Origin: Streptomyces flaveolus | GTDB taxonomy: Bacteria; Actinomycetota; Actinomycetes; Streptomycetales; Streptomycetaceae | Assembly (NCBI RefSeq): GCF_000716535.1 | Contig: NZ_JNWV01000028.1 | Span: forward strand, 130,921-194,920 | Length of the DNA: 64,000 nt | Direction of reading: 5' to 3' | Shown: piece by piece, positions 1 to 7,573 of the stretch | How positions within the stretch are numbered: the stretch's first letter is position 1 | Layout of the letters: every line of letters begins with the position of its first letter | Notes under the pieces: generated by a model | Seen by the model: the letters and a program-made list of their open reading frames with translations, nothing else | What the model was told of the DNA's origin: nothing | Databases searched by the model: none | Program-made: the position numbers and the translations under genes

Positions 1-12
1 GGCTGACCGTCC

Positions 13-54
13 CTGGGGCTCCGCCCCAGACCCCGCCAGGGGCTCCGCCCCTGG
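13..54. terminator. Pair of tandem GC hairpins
   Basis: Two consecutive perfect hairpins are visible. The first is CTGGGGC (13-19) with GCCCCAG (23-29), and the second is CCAGGGGC (36-43) with GCCCCTGG (47-54). Both have a TCC loop. There is no T-run, as is usual for Streptomyces terminators. They lie about 230 nt downstream of the sulfatase stop, so they may end that transcript or that of a gene outside the window. Confidence 0.5.
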
Positions 55-82
55 ACCCCGGCCTCGCCCACCCACCACCCGA

Positions 83-296
83 CTCGGGCGGCTGGAAGGT
101 GCCGTGCCCGGGCTCGGGCGGGCGGGGAGGTGCGGCGCCCGGGCTCGGGCGGCTGCAAGGTGCCGTGCCTCGGCTCGGGCGGCCGCGAGGTTCTGCGGCC
201 CGGCTCCTCTGGTGGCCGGAGGGTCACGCGTCCGGGCTCGGGCGGCTGGAAGGTGCCGTCCCCCGGCTCGGGTGGCAAAAGGGGTCAGCCCTTCTT
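83..296. repeat. Seven-unit array of ~30-bp imperfect repeats
   Basis: Units begin with CTCGGGCGGC-like sequence at 83, 113, 144, 174, 204, 237 and 267, so the spacing is 30-33 nt. Each continues with a variant of TGGAAGGTGCCGTGCC. The last unit runs into the sulfatase stop codon. Units are back to back with no spacers, so this is not a CRISPR array. It reads as a minisatellite just 3' of the sulfatase gene. Confidence 0.75.
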
Positions 297-2075
297 CGGG
301 TGGGGAGTCGAGCCGTAGGCCGTCAGGAAGCGGTCGCGGAAGGAGCTCATCTTCCATACCGGGGCGTCGTGGGCGGGGCGGAGCCCGTTCGTCCAGTTCC
401 AGTCGGCGATCTTGTCCAGCATCTTCGGGTCCTTGGCGACGATCGACACCGGCACGTCACGGCTGGCGTGGTTGCCGCTGACCCGGGCGATCGGCTGGTG
501 GTCGCCGAGGAAGACCAGCACGGTGTCCTCGGTGCCGTACCGCTCCAGCCACTCGGTCAGCGCGGTCACCGAGTACTGGACCGACTTTCCGTACTCCTCG
601 CGGGACTTGGTCGTGTCGGCGATGACGTCGGCCGGCTTGTTCCCCGCCGCCTCGATGCCCTTGAAGACGGAGCCGTCACCGAGCTGGTCCCAGTCCACCA
701 TCTTCGGGATGGGCGCCCAGGGCTGATGGCTCGACGTCAGGATGAGCAGGGACATCCGCGCCTTGCCGTCGGCCGGCCGCTTGCTGTGCACCCGTTCCTG
801 GTACTGCTGGAGCGCGTACTGGTCGGGCATGGTCGACCAGCTGAACTTCGGCCCCTGGTAGCCGAGTTGGAAGGCGTTGTAGACCTTGTCCAGGCCGTAC
901 CACTTCTGCTCCGGCCACCCCTTCTGCACGCCCGGCATGACCCCCACCGTGTCGAACGCGCCGGTCTTCTCGAACGCCCCCGTCAGGCTGAGGTGGTCGC
1001 TGGCCATCACCGTGCGGTAGCGCTGCTGATTGCTGATCCACAGGCCCGACATGGTGGTGGAGTGGCCGAGCCAGCTGCTGCCGCCGTAGGTCGCCGAGGT
1101 CAGCCAGCCGCTCTTCGCGTGGAAGCCGGCCTTGGCCAGCGCCTTGGTGCGGACGTCGAGCGTCCGGTCCACGCCGGGCGCCATGACCGGGTCCTCGATC
1201 GCACTGCGGCCGTAGCTCTCGATGAAGGTGAAGATCACGTCCTTGCCGCGCAGGTCGGGGACCAGCTGACTGCCCGGCGTGTTCCCGAACGCGTCGACCC
1301 GGGCCACCTTCCGGAACTCCGCCTCGTCCTTCAGCGTGGCCGACACCCGGCGCGCCTGGACCTTCAGCGCGGTCGCGGTGCGGTCGGAGGCGATCGGCAC
1401 GCCCGCTATCTGGAGCCCGAGCGAGGAACAGGTGATCCAGACGACCCCGGCGACCAGGGTGCCACGGGTCGCGGTGCCGGGGTTGCGGGCGAGGAGGTTG
1501 CTCAGCCGGACCATGGACAGCGCGAGCAGCACGAAGAGCAGCAGCACGACCACGACCAGTCCGGCCACGGCGGCTAGGGTGGCCGTCCGCCCGAGGGAGT
1601 CCTCCAGATACGACTCCGCGTCCCCGAACAGACTCCAGTCCAGTACGACGTTGAAGCTGCGGCCGAGGTACTGGTTGAACCCCATGTCCAGCGCGTTGAG
1701 CACGGTCATGGCTCCGAGGAGCACCCCGGACACCGCCGCCAGCACCACCCGGGGCCGCCGGGGCAGCGCGAGCAGCACGGCCGCCCCGATCACGGCCTCG
1801 GCGGGTATGCGGAAGAACTTCGCGGGCCCCAGCCGGACGACCGTGTTGGGCATGACCAGTGCCGCGACGACAAGGGCCGCGGCGAGCACGGTGACGGTGA
1901 CGGAAAGGGCCCGTGCGGCCTCCGGATGTCCCTCCCGCCAGCGCCCGCGCCACGCCGACCATGCGGCCCAGGGACGGCGGAACGTGCGTGCGGCGGATTC
2001 GGTGACCTCTTCGGCCACGCCCTCGGCAGAGGCATCGGCAGAGGCATCGGCAGAGGCAGACTGGAGCGCGCTCAT
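285..2075 (-). CDS. LtaS/phosphoglycerol transferase-type sulfatase, membrane
   Basis: The product is a membrane-anchored alkaline-phosphatase-superfamily enzyme. The N-terminal third has several hydrophobic segments. The C-terminal half is extracytoplasmic and carries sulfatase-fold motifs: TFIESYGRSAIED near the predicted nucleophile, GGSSWLGHST, and the metal-binding FLGDHQP. Relatives transfer or hydrolyse phosphoglycerol or similar groups on cell-envelope polymers; the substrate here is unknown. The chosen ATG gives MSALQSASADAS. An in-frame GTG at 2111 would add 12 residues, and neither start has an ideally spaced ribosome site. The first residues are an ASAD repeat encoded by a 12-nt tandem repeat. 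The 3' end abuts the 30-bp repeat array. The gene appears monocistronic. Confidence 0.85.
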   Translation of the reverse strand: MSALQSASADASADASAEGVAEEVTESAARTFRRPWAAWSAWRGRWREGHPEAARALSVTVTVLAAALVVAALVMPNTVVRLGPAKFFRIPAEAVIGAAVLLALPRRPRVVLAAVSGVLLGAMTVLNALDMGFNQYLGRSFNVVLDWSLFGDAESYLEDSLGRTATLAAVAGLVVVVLLLFVLLALSMVRLSNLLARNPGTATRGTLVAGVVWITCSSLGLQIAGVPIASDRTATALKVQARRVSATLKDEAEFRKVARVDAFGNTPGSQLVPDLRGKDVIFTFIESYGRSAIEDPVMAPGVDRTLDVRTKALAKAGFHAKSGWLTSATYGGSSWLGHSTTMSGLWISNQQRYRTVMASDHLSLTGAFEKTGAFDTVGVMPGVQKGWPEQKWYGLDKVYNAFQLGYQGPKFSWSTMPDQYALQQYQERVHSKRPADGKARMSLLILTSSHQPWAPIPKMVDWDQLGDGSVFKGIEAAGNKPADVIADTTKSREEYGKSVQYSVTALTEWLERYGTEDTVLVFLGDHQPIARVSGNHASRDVPVSIVAKDPKMLDKIADWNWTNGLRPAHDAPVWKMSSFRDRFLTAYGSTPHPKKG

Positions 2076-2228
2076 GCCTTCCGGTACGGCCCACGGAGAA
2101 GCACCGTTCACGACCGCTGGGCAAACACCTGGTCAACACGGCCGACGGCACGTCAGCGCCCTGAAGGGGCCCGGGGAACCGCGCGCACGACCCCCGCGGA
2201 CCCGCACCCGTCCCGCAACCGACCCCTC

Positions 2229-4166
2229 TCAGGCGCCCCCCACCGCCGTCAGCAGAGCAAGCGGCGCGGCGGCGGACCGGGCCCCCCGCCCACACGCGTG
2301 CGGATACGGCACCGGCGCACCGTGCGGACCACGCCCGTACCCCGCCAGCACCTCCGGCAACCGATGCCCGCCAGCCGTCGCCGCGTCGATCAGCGCGTGG
2401 GCGACCGTGCGGGCCTCGTCGTGCAGCCCGTACCGCGCCAGGCCCAGGGCGATCAGCGCGTTGTCGTGGGGCCACACGGACCCCCGGTGATGGGACAGCG
2501 GATGGTACGCGGGCTGGCCGGCGGCCACCGTGCGGACGCCCCAGCCCGAGAAGAAGTCCGGCTCCAGCAGCCGCCGGCCCACCACCTCGCCGTACTCCTT
2601 GTCCAGCAGCCCCGACCACAGCAGGTGCCCGGCGTCGGACGCCAGCGCGTCGATCCGGCGGCCCTGTCCGTCCAGCGCCAGCGCCGGGAAGGACTGTTCC
2701 CGCATCCAGAAGTCCCGCTGGAAACGGTCCCGGAGGTCGGCGGCAGCCTGTTCCAGCAGCGCGGCGTACGTCTCGTCGCCCCACACCGTCCGCGCCACCC
2801 CGGCCGTGCGGCGCAGCGCGTCGTACGCGTAGCCCTGGGCGCCCGCCGCCATCACCGCGCCGGTGGGCCGGGTGCCGTCGGCGCAGCAGATCGCGCCGGG
2901 GGAGTCCTTCCAGTTCTGGTTGGCGAGGCCGCCCTCGTCGGCGCGGTAGACGAGATAGCCGCGCGAGGTCAGGCCGCCGTGGTCGAGCATCCAGCCGACG
3001 GCGGCCCGGGCGTGCGGCTCCAGGCGCCGGGCCGGCTCCGTGTCCCCGGTCCGCTCGACGTACGCGCCGAGCAGGATCAGGAAGAGCGGGGTGGCGTCGA
3101 CCGAGCCGTAGTAGCGGCCGAACGGCACCTGGCCGAAGTGGGCCAGCTCGCCGTGGCGTACCTCGTGCACGATCTTGCCGGGCTGGGCGACCGGGGACCG
3201 GCCGGTGCCGGTGGCCTGGGTGGCGGCCAGGGCGAGGAGCGTGGCGGCGGCCGACCGGGGATGGTACGGCAGGACGAACAGGGAGGTGAGGAGCGCGTCG
3301 CGGCCGAGCAGGGTGAGGAACCAGGGGGCACCGGCCGCCGGCACGCGCAGGTCCTCGCCGTCCGGTCCGGTGGCCGGGACCTGGAGCGCCGCCAGGTCGG
3401 CGAGGCCCCGGGCGCAGGCGGCGGCCAGCTCCGGCCAGCCGGTCGGGAAGGCCACGCCCTCCATGAACTCGGCCTCGCGCGCCAGGAGTTGCTCCTGCAC
3501 GGCGGCGGGGTCGCGGGGCACCCGCAGGGCGCGCTTCTCGCCGTGCGGGCGGGCGATCACCCGCAGCAGCAGCTCGGTCGTGCCGTGGGGTGCGAGGTCG
3601 AGGGTCCACACCAGGCGGCGGGCGCCGGTGCCCGTCTCCTCCACGGCGTCGGGGGCCGGGTCGGCCGTGATCGTCGTACAGGACCGCCATTCGGCGCGCC
3701 GGTAGGTGAACTCGATGCCGTCGGGGAGGACTTCGCGGGAGCGCAGGGCACCGGCCTTGGCGTACGTCCGGTGGTCGGAGCGGAGTTCGAACTGGTCGGT
3801 GAAGTCGGCGTCGACGGTGAGCGCGAGCCGTGCGGTGGTGGGCACCGGGCGGTTGCTGGTGACCTTCAGGGACTCCACGAACGAGCTGTCCCCGACAGCC
3901 TGTTCACGGAAGAGGGTGTAGGCCGGGGGCTCCTGCCGGCCGCCGCGCGGGACCAGCACACAGCGGGCCTCGTCCCCGTCCGTGACCGGGGTGAGCACCT
4001 CGGGCACCGCGCCGTCGAGGGTGAGCTGCCAGCGGCTGAGGTGCCGGGCGTCCCGGACGAACAATCCGTCCGGGGAGCTGCCGCCCCGCACTCCGCTGAT
4101 GTCGCCACGGTCGCCCACGGCGGCGAAGCTGGCGCCGTGCACGAGCAGATGATGTCGGTCCGTCAT
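2229..4166 (-). CDS. Glycogen debranching-like amylo-alpha-1,6-glucosidase
   Basis: A 645-residue cytoplasmic protein with no signal peptide. Residues about 1-200 are the glycogen-debranching N-terminal domain (GDE_N_bis; start MTDRHHLLVHG, then DGLFVRDARHLSRW). The rest is an alpha/alpha toroid of the amylo-1,6-glucosidase type, with SVDATPLFLILL, a Cys-rich GAICCADGTRP and SHHRGSVWPHDNALIA. It probably hydrolyses alpha-glucosidic linkages in storage or imported glucans. Its ATG overlaps the stop of the upstream glycosidase by 4 nt (ATGA), which implies translational coupling in a two-gene operon. A divergent ROK regulator probably controls the pair. Confidence 0.88.
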   Translation of the reverse strand: MTDRHHLLVHGASFAAVGDRGDISGVRGGSSPDGLFVRDARHLSRWQLTLDGAVPEVLTPVTDGDEARCVLVPRGGRQEPPAYTLFREQAVGDSSFVESLKVTSNRPVPTTARLALTVDADFTDQFELRSDHRTYAKAGALRSREVLPDGIEFTYRRAEWRSCTTITADPAPDAVEETGTGARRLVWTLDLAPHGTTELLLRVIARPHGEKRALRVPRDPAAVQEQLLAREAEFMEGVAFPTGWPELAAACARGLADLAALQVPATGPDGEDLRVPAAGAPWFLTLLGRDALLTSLFVLPYHPRSAAATLLALAATQATGTGRSPVAQPGKIVHEVRHGELAHFGQVPFGRYYGSVDATPLFLILLGAYVERTGDTEPARRLEPHARAAVGWMLDHGGLTSRGYLVYRADEGGLANQNWKDSPGAICCADGTRPTGAVMAAGAQGYAYDALRRTAGVARTVWGDETYAALLEQAAADLRDRFQRDFWMREQSFPALALDGQGRRIDALASDAGHLLWSGLLDKEYGEVVGRRLLEPDFFSGWGVRTVAAGQPAYHPLSHHRGSVWPHDNALIALGLARYGLHDEARTVAHALIDAATAGGHRLPEVLAGYGRGPHGAPVPYPHACGRGARSAAAPLALLTAVGGA

Positions 4167-5812
4167 CCCCGGTCCCCTCCTCTGTCACTCCTGTCGAACG
4201 GTCCGCTGTCCGTGGGGGGTACGACTCTTTGTGTGCTCTTGTCCAGATTTTGACGCTCGTGGCACACGGTCGGCCGGTGGCACAGGTCGAGCGCGAGGGC
4301 CGCCGTCCAGCCGAAGCCGGTGGCTCCGCAGGGCTCACCGGTGTACGGGTCGACGTACTCCGCGAAATCGGTGGCGTCGGCGAGGTCCAGCACCGCCTGG
4401 CGCAGGGCGTCGGCCGCCGCCGTCTCGCCGTGTGTGCGCAGCCCGCGCTCCAGCAGCCAGCTCGTGTTGAACCAGGCGGGTCCGCGCCAGTAGCGGTGCG
4501 GGTCGAAGGCCTCGCCGAGGAGGTCGTAGCTGGGCACGAGCCGGGTGCGGTCACCGACCGAGAAGTGCGGCCCGCGCACGGTACGGACGAGGGCGGCGGC
4601 GATGCCGCGGGGGAGGCCGGGCAGGATCAACGGCACCAGCCCGGAGACACCGCGCTCGGGCAGGAGACGGGAACCGAGGCCGAGGGGCTCGCGACGGGGG
4701 CGGGAACCGGAGGCGAGGGGCTCACGGCCGGGGTGGGAACCGGAGGCGCGGGGCTCGCGATCGGGGCCGGCGCCGGGGGTGCGTAACTCGTTGTCAGGGC
4801 CGGAACCGGAGGTGCCGCGTCCGGCGGGGGTGTCCTCGCCCCGCAGGTCCCGGCACAGGAACATCCCCGCCTCCGCGTCCCACAGCCGCGCCACCAGCGT
4901 CGCCGTCAGCCGCTGCGCGCGGGCCCGGCGGGCGGAGCCGGTCGCGCCCAGTTCCTCGGCGATCCGCGCGAGCGCGTACTCGGAGGCGATGAGGAGGGCG
5001 TTGAACGCCGGGTCCTCCACGGCGAACTCCCCGCCCCCGTCGGCGTACCCGGCGTCCCGGTAGTCCGCGGCCAGCCGCACGTACCGCCCGTAGTCCAGAT
5101 CCGTCGGCCGGTCCTCGGCCGCGCCGTGGTCGAGGTCGGCGCGGCGGAAGGAGCGGGCCGGGGCGGGGGTGATCCGGGCGAGCGGGGCGTCCCAGCAGGG
5201 GCTGTTGTCCATGCCCTGCTCCCAGGGGTGGACCACGGACACCAGCCCGGCGCCGCCCAAGTTCCGGCGGTGCAGCAGGTACCGGTGCCAGGCGGCCAGC
5301 CGTGGGTGGACCCGGGCCAGGAAGCCGCGGGCCCGGGACAGCCCGGGGTCGGCGCGGTGCACCAGCCAGGCCGCCAGCGCGTGCACCGGTGGCTGCACGA
5401 TGCCGGAGGTCTGTAGCGTGCGCGGGGCGCCCGCCGTGCGCCCGGCGGTGGAGGAGCGCCAGAAGTCGGGGCTCGGGAAGTACGCGTCGAGCGGTACGGA
5501 GGGGTTGAACACGATGTGCGGGACGCGGCCGTCGGCCCACTGGGCCGCGAGCAGCGTCTCCAGCTCCGTCTGGGCCCGCAGCGGTGAGACGTGCCGCAAC
5601 CCGACGGCGATGAACGCGGAGTCCCAGGACCACTGGTGCGGATACAGGTCGCGGGAGGGCACCGTCGACGCGCCGGTCCAGTTCGCCTCCAGCACCCGGG
5701 CGGCCCTCGCGCGCAGGGACGTCCCCGTGGCCGGGGTGGTGGCCGTGGGCGGTGGATCGTATGCCGTCTCGTAGGGGGTGGAACGGGCAGTGAGCTGGGT
5801 GGTGCGATCCAC
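4163..5812 (-). CDS. MGH1-like/GH63-type glycoside hydrolase with repeat insertion
   Basis: A 549-residue protein starting at GTG, with GGGGAGC upstream. The fold markers are of the mannosylglycerate/glucosylglycerate hydrolase or GH63 alpha/alpha-barrel type: YPHQWSWDSAFIAVGLRHV near residue 60, PWEQGMDNSPCWDAPL in the middle and YWRGPAWFNTSWLLERGL toward the C-terminus. This suggests hydrolysis of a compatible-solute glycoside or an oligosaccharide; the substrate is inferred only. Around residues 330-385 the barrel is interrupted by about four 11-residue Pro/Gly/Arg/Glu repeats encoded by 33-bp units (4669-4820). One of them contains a TTA leucine codon (4784-4786, residue 343). The gene is translationally coupled to the debranching-like gene. 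Confidence 0.85.
   Translation of the reverse strand: MDRTTQLTARSTPYETAYDPPPTATTPATGTSLRARAARVLEANWTGASTVPSRDLYPHQWSWDSAFIAVGLRHVSPLRAQTELETLLAAQWADGRVPHIVFNPSVPLDAYFPSPDFWRSSTAGRTAGAPRTLQTSGIVQPPVHALAAWLVHRADPGLSRARGFLARVHPRLAAWHRYLLHRRNLGGAGLVSVVHPWEQGMDNSPCWDAPLARITPAPARSFRRADLDHGAAEDRPTDLDYGRYVRLAADYRDAGYADGGGEFAVEDPAFNALLIASEYALARIAEELGATGSARRARAQRLTATLVARLWDAEAGMFLCRDLRGEDTPAGRGTSGSGPDNELRTPGAGPDREPRASGSHPGREPLASGSRPRREPLGLGSRLLPERGVSGLVPLILPGLPRGIAAALVRTVRGPHFSVGDRTRLVPSYDLLGEAFDPHRYWRGPAWFNTSWLLERGLRTHGETAAADALRQAVLDLADATDFAEYVDPYTGEPCGATGFGWTAALALDLCHRPTVCHERQNLDKSTQRVVPPTDSGPFDRSDRGGDRG
4669..4820. repeat. 33-bp in-frame tandem repeat inside glycosidase
   Basis: On the plus strand, GGGAACCGGAGGC-like starts recur at 4669, 4702 and 4735, with degenerate copies near 4768 and 4801, so the period is exactly 33 bp. 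The encoded unit is 11 residues, of the form P-x-R-E-P-x-A-S-G-S-x. Keeping the frame suggests the insertion is tolerated in a surface loop. One unit carries the gene's TTA codon. Confidence 0.8.
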
Positions 5813-5934
5813 TCGGGGCTCCCCGAAAAGACGTCCGGCCGACGCGGTTCGGCCCCGGCCACCGTAGGGTTACGTCTATTTAACACGCAAAACTCAATAT
5901 GTAAGGCAAACTGAGGAAACACAAGGGGGTGCGC

Positions 5935-7155
5935 ATGACCGGACGTCCGGGGAGGGTCGGCAAGAGCGGAAGCCAGGCGAGCGCCGGCGATCTGCTCGAA
6001 CTGGTGCGCAGCGGACGGGCCGTGACGCGCGGCGCGCTCCAGCAGGCGACCGGACTGTCCCGGGCCACCGTCGGCCAGCGCCTGGACCGGCTGTTCCGGG
6101 CGGGCTGGCTGCGCGAGGGCGCGGGCGGCCCGGTCGACTCGCCGCTCGGCGGACGGCCCTCCATCACCCTGGAGTTCGACGACTCCCACGCGGTGGTCCT
6201 CGCCGCCGACCTGGACACCCGGCACGCCCGCGCGGCCGTCCTCACCCTGACCGGCGAGATCCTCGCCGAGCACGCCGGCACGCTGGCGGTCGAGGAGGGC
6301 CCCGACGCGGTCCTGGGCGAGCTGGGCCACTGGTTCGCCGAGCTGCTGACCAAGGCCGGGCACCGCGCCGAGGAGGTGTGCGGGATCGGGCTCGCGGTGC
6401 CGGGCCCGGTGGACAGCGAGACCGGCCGGGTGGTCCAGCCGCCGATCATGCCGGGCTGGGACGGCTACGACGTGCGGGGCCGCCTCTCCCGCGCCCTCAC
6501 CGAGCACACCGGGGCCCCCGCGGTCCCGGTCCTGGTCGACAACGACGCCAACCTCATGGCGTACGGCGAACAGCGCACCGGACACCCCGACTGCACGGCC
6601 TTCGTGCTCGTCAAGGTGTCCACGGGCATCGGTGCCGGGGTGGTCGTGGGCGGCTCGATCTACCGGGGCGTCGACGGCGGCGCCGGCGACATCGGGCACA
6701 TCCGGGTCGGCGCCGAGGCGCTGTGCCGGTGCGGTTCGTACGGCTGTCTCGCGGCGGTCGCCAGCGGCGGTGCCGTGGCCCGGCGGCTGGCCGCGTCGGG
6801 GGTGCCGGCCGCCTCCGGCTCGGACGTGCGGGACCTGCTGGCCGCCGGGCACCCGGAGGCCGCCGCGCTGGCCCGGGAGGCCGGGCGGCAGGTCGGGGAC
6901 GTACTGGCGACGGTCGTGACCCTGCTCAACCCGGGCGTGCTGATGATCGCGGGCGACCTGGCCGGAACGCCCTTCCTGACCGGCGTGCGCGAGCTGCTCT
7001 ACCAGCGGGCGCTGCCCCGCTCCACGGCCCACCTGGACGTCGTCACCTCGCGGCTCGGGGAGCGCGCCGGGCTGATCGGAGCCGGGGCGCTGGTGGTGGA
7101 GCACCTGTACGCGCCGGACCGGGCGGAGCAGCGGCTGTCGGAGATGGGTGTGTGA
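5935..7155 (+). CDS. ROK-family transcriptional regulator
   Basis: A winged-helix DNA-binding segment occupies about residues 15-65 (DLLELVRSGRAVTRGALQQA, then SRATVGQRLDRL). It is followed by a ROK sugar-kinase-like domain with LVDNDANLMAYGE and the Cys-rich zinc motif CRCGSYGCLA. The glutamate usually following GCL in that motif is Ala here. Such proteins repress sugar genes and release DNA on binding a sugar ligand. The gene is divergent from the two-glycosidase operon across an AT-richer gap, so that operon is its likely target. AAGGGGG at 5923-5929 favours the ATG at 5935 over the GTG at 5929. Confidence 0.9.
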   Translation: MTGRPGRVGKSGSQASAGDLLELVRSGRAVTRGALQQATGLSRATVGQRLDRLFRAGWLREGAGGPVDSPLGGRPSITLEFDDSHAVVLAADLDTRHARAAVLTLTGEILAEHAGTLAVEEGPDAVLGELGHWFAELLTKAGHRAEEVCGIGLAVPGPVDSETGRVVQPPIMPGWDGYDVRGRLSRALTEHTGAPAVPVLVDNDANLMAYGEQRTGHPDCTAFVLVKVSTGIGAGVVVGGSIYRGVDGGAGDIGHIRVGAEALCRCGSYGCLAAVASGGAVARRLAASGVPAASGSDVRDLLAAGHPEAAALAREAGRQVGDVLATVVTLLNPGVLMIAGDLAGTPFLTGVRELLYQRALPRSTAHLDVVTSRLGERAGLIGAGALVVEHLYAPDRAEQRLSEMGV

Positions 7156-7573
7156 CAGGGCTGTTTCCGCCGCCGACCGGCGTCCGCAGGGCGGTCCGCA
7201 TGGTGAAACGGAGCGGTCTGTGGCAGCGTGATTCTCGCCACCCTTGATAAGGGTTACGCTCAGATGAGCGGATCAAGCACGGCTGCACTTCCTCAAGGGG
7301 TGGCACTCGGTGCCACCCCTTGATCGTTCATCGATCGAAATCAGTCGCGCCGCGACCCGCTCATGTGAGCAGAAAACTGCACCTGTGGGCACCGCTGTCT
7401 TCAAGAAGTGAAAACATAAGGCTGGCTTCGCTTGCCAAGCCTTGACTTTCGATCCGCTGGCGGACGGGTGGTTACAGGCGTATGACGCGCAAGTGGACGT
7501 ACCCATGAACCTTCGATCTGGGTATGTTCCTCGCCATCAGGGCAGCCACCGTGGCCTCAAGGAGTCGAGACCC
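7156..7573 (+). other. 418-nt intergenic leader upstream of ppdK
   Basis: No gene is seen here. The stretch holds a 13-bp perfect hairpin (7293-7323), a GCTCA-TG-TGAGC dyad (7359-7370) and a bulged hairpin near 7420-7443 (AAGGCTGGC paired with GCCAAGCCTT). A TTGACT (7442-7447) lacks a convincing -10 partner. The clustered dyads suggest an untranslated regulatory leader for ppdK. No known riboswitch class was recognised. Confidence 0.4.
7293..7323. terminator. Perfect 13-bp stem hairpin between ROK gene and ppdK
   Basis: TCAAGGGGTGGCA (7293-7305), a CTCGG loop, then TGCCACCCCTTGA (7311-7323): 13 perfect base pairs. No T-run follows. It could terminate the ROK transcript about 140 nt after its stop, or it could be an element in the ppdK leader. 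Confidence 0.6.

Noticed and set aside
83..296. CRISPR-like array
   Set aside because: Repeats are contiguous at about 30 bp with no unique spacers and no cas genes nearby.
676..3690. 1004-codon minus-strand open frame
   Set aside because: Alternative frame over the sulfatase and debranching-like genes. The amino-acid composition is typical of a GC shadow.
7442..7475. ppdK promoter at TTGACT
   Set aside because: No acceptable -10 element at 16-19 nt; kept only as a remark in the leader entry.
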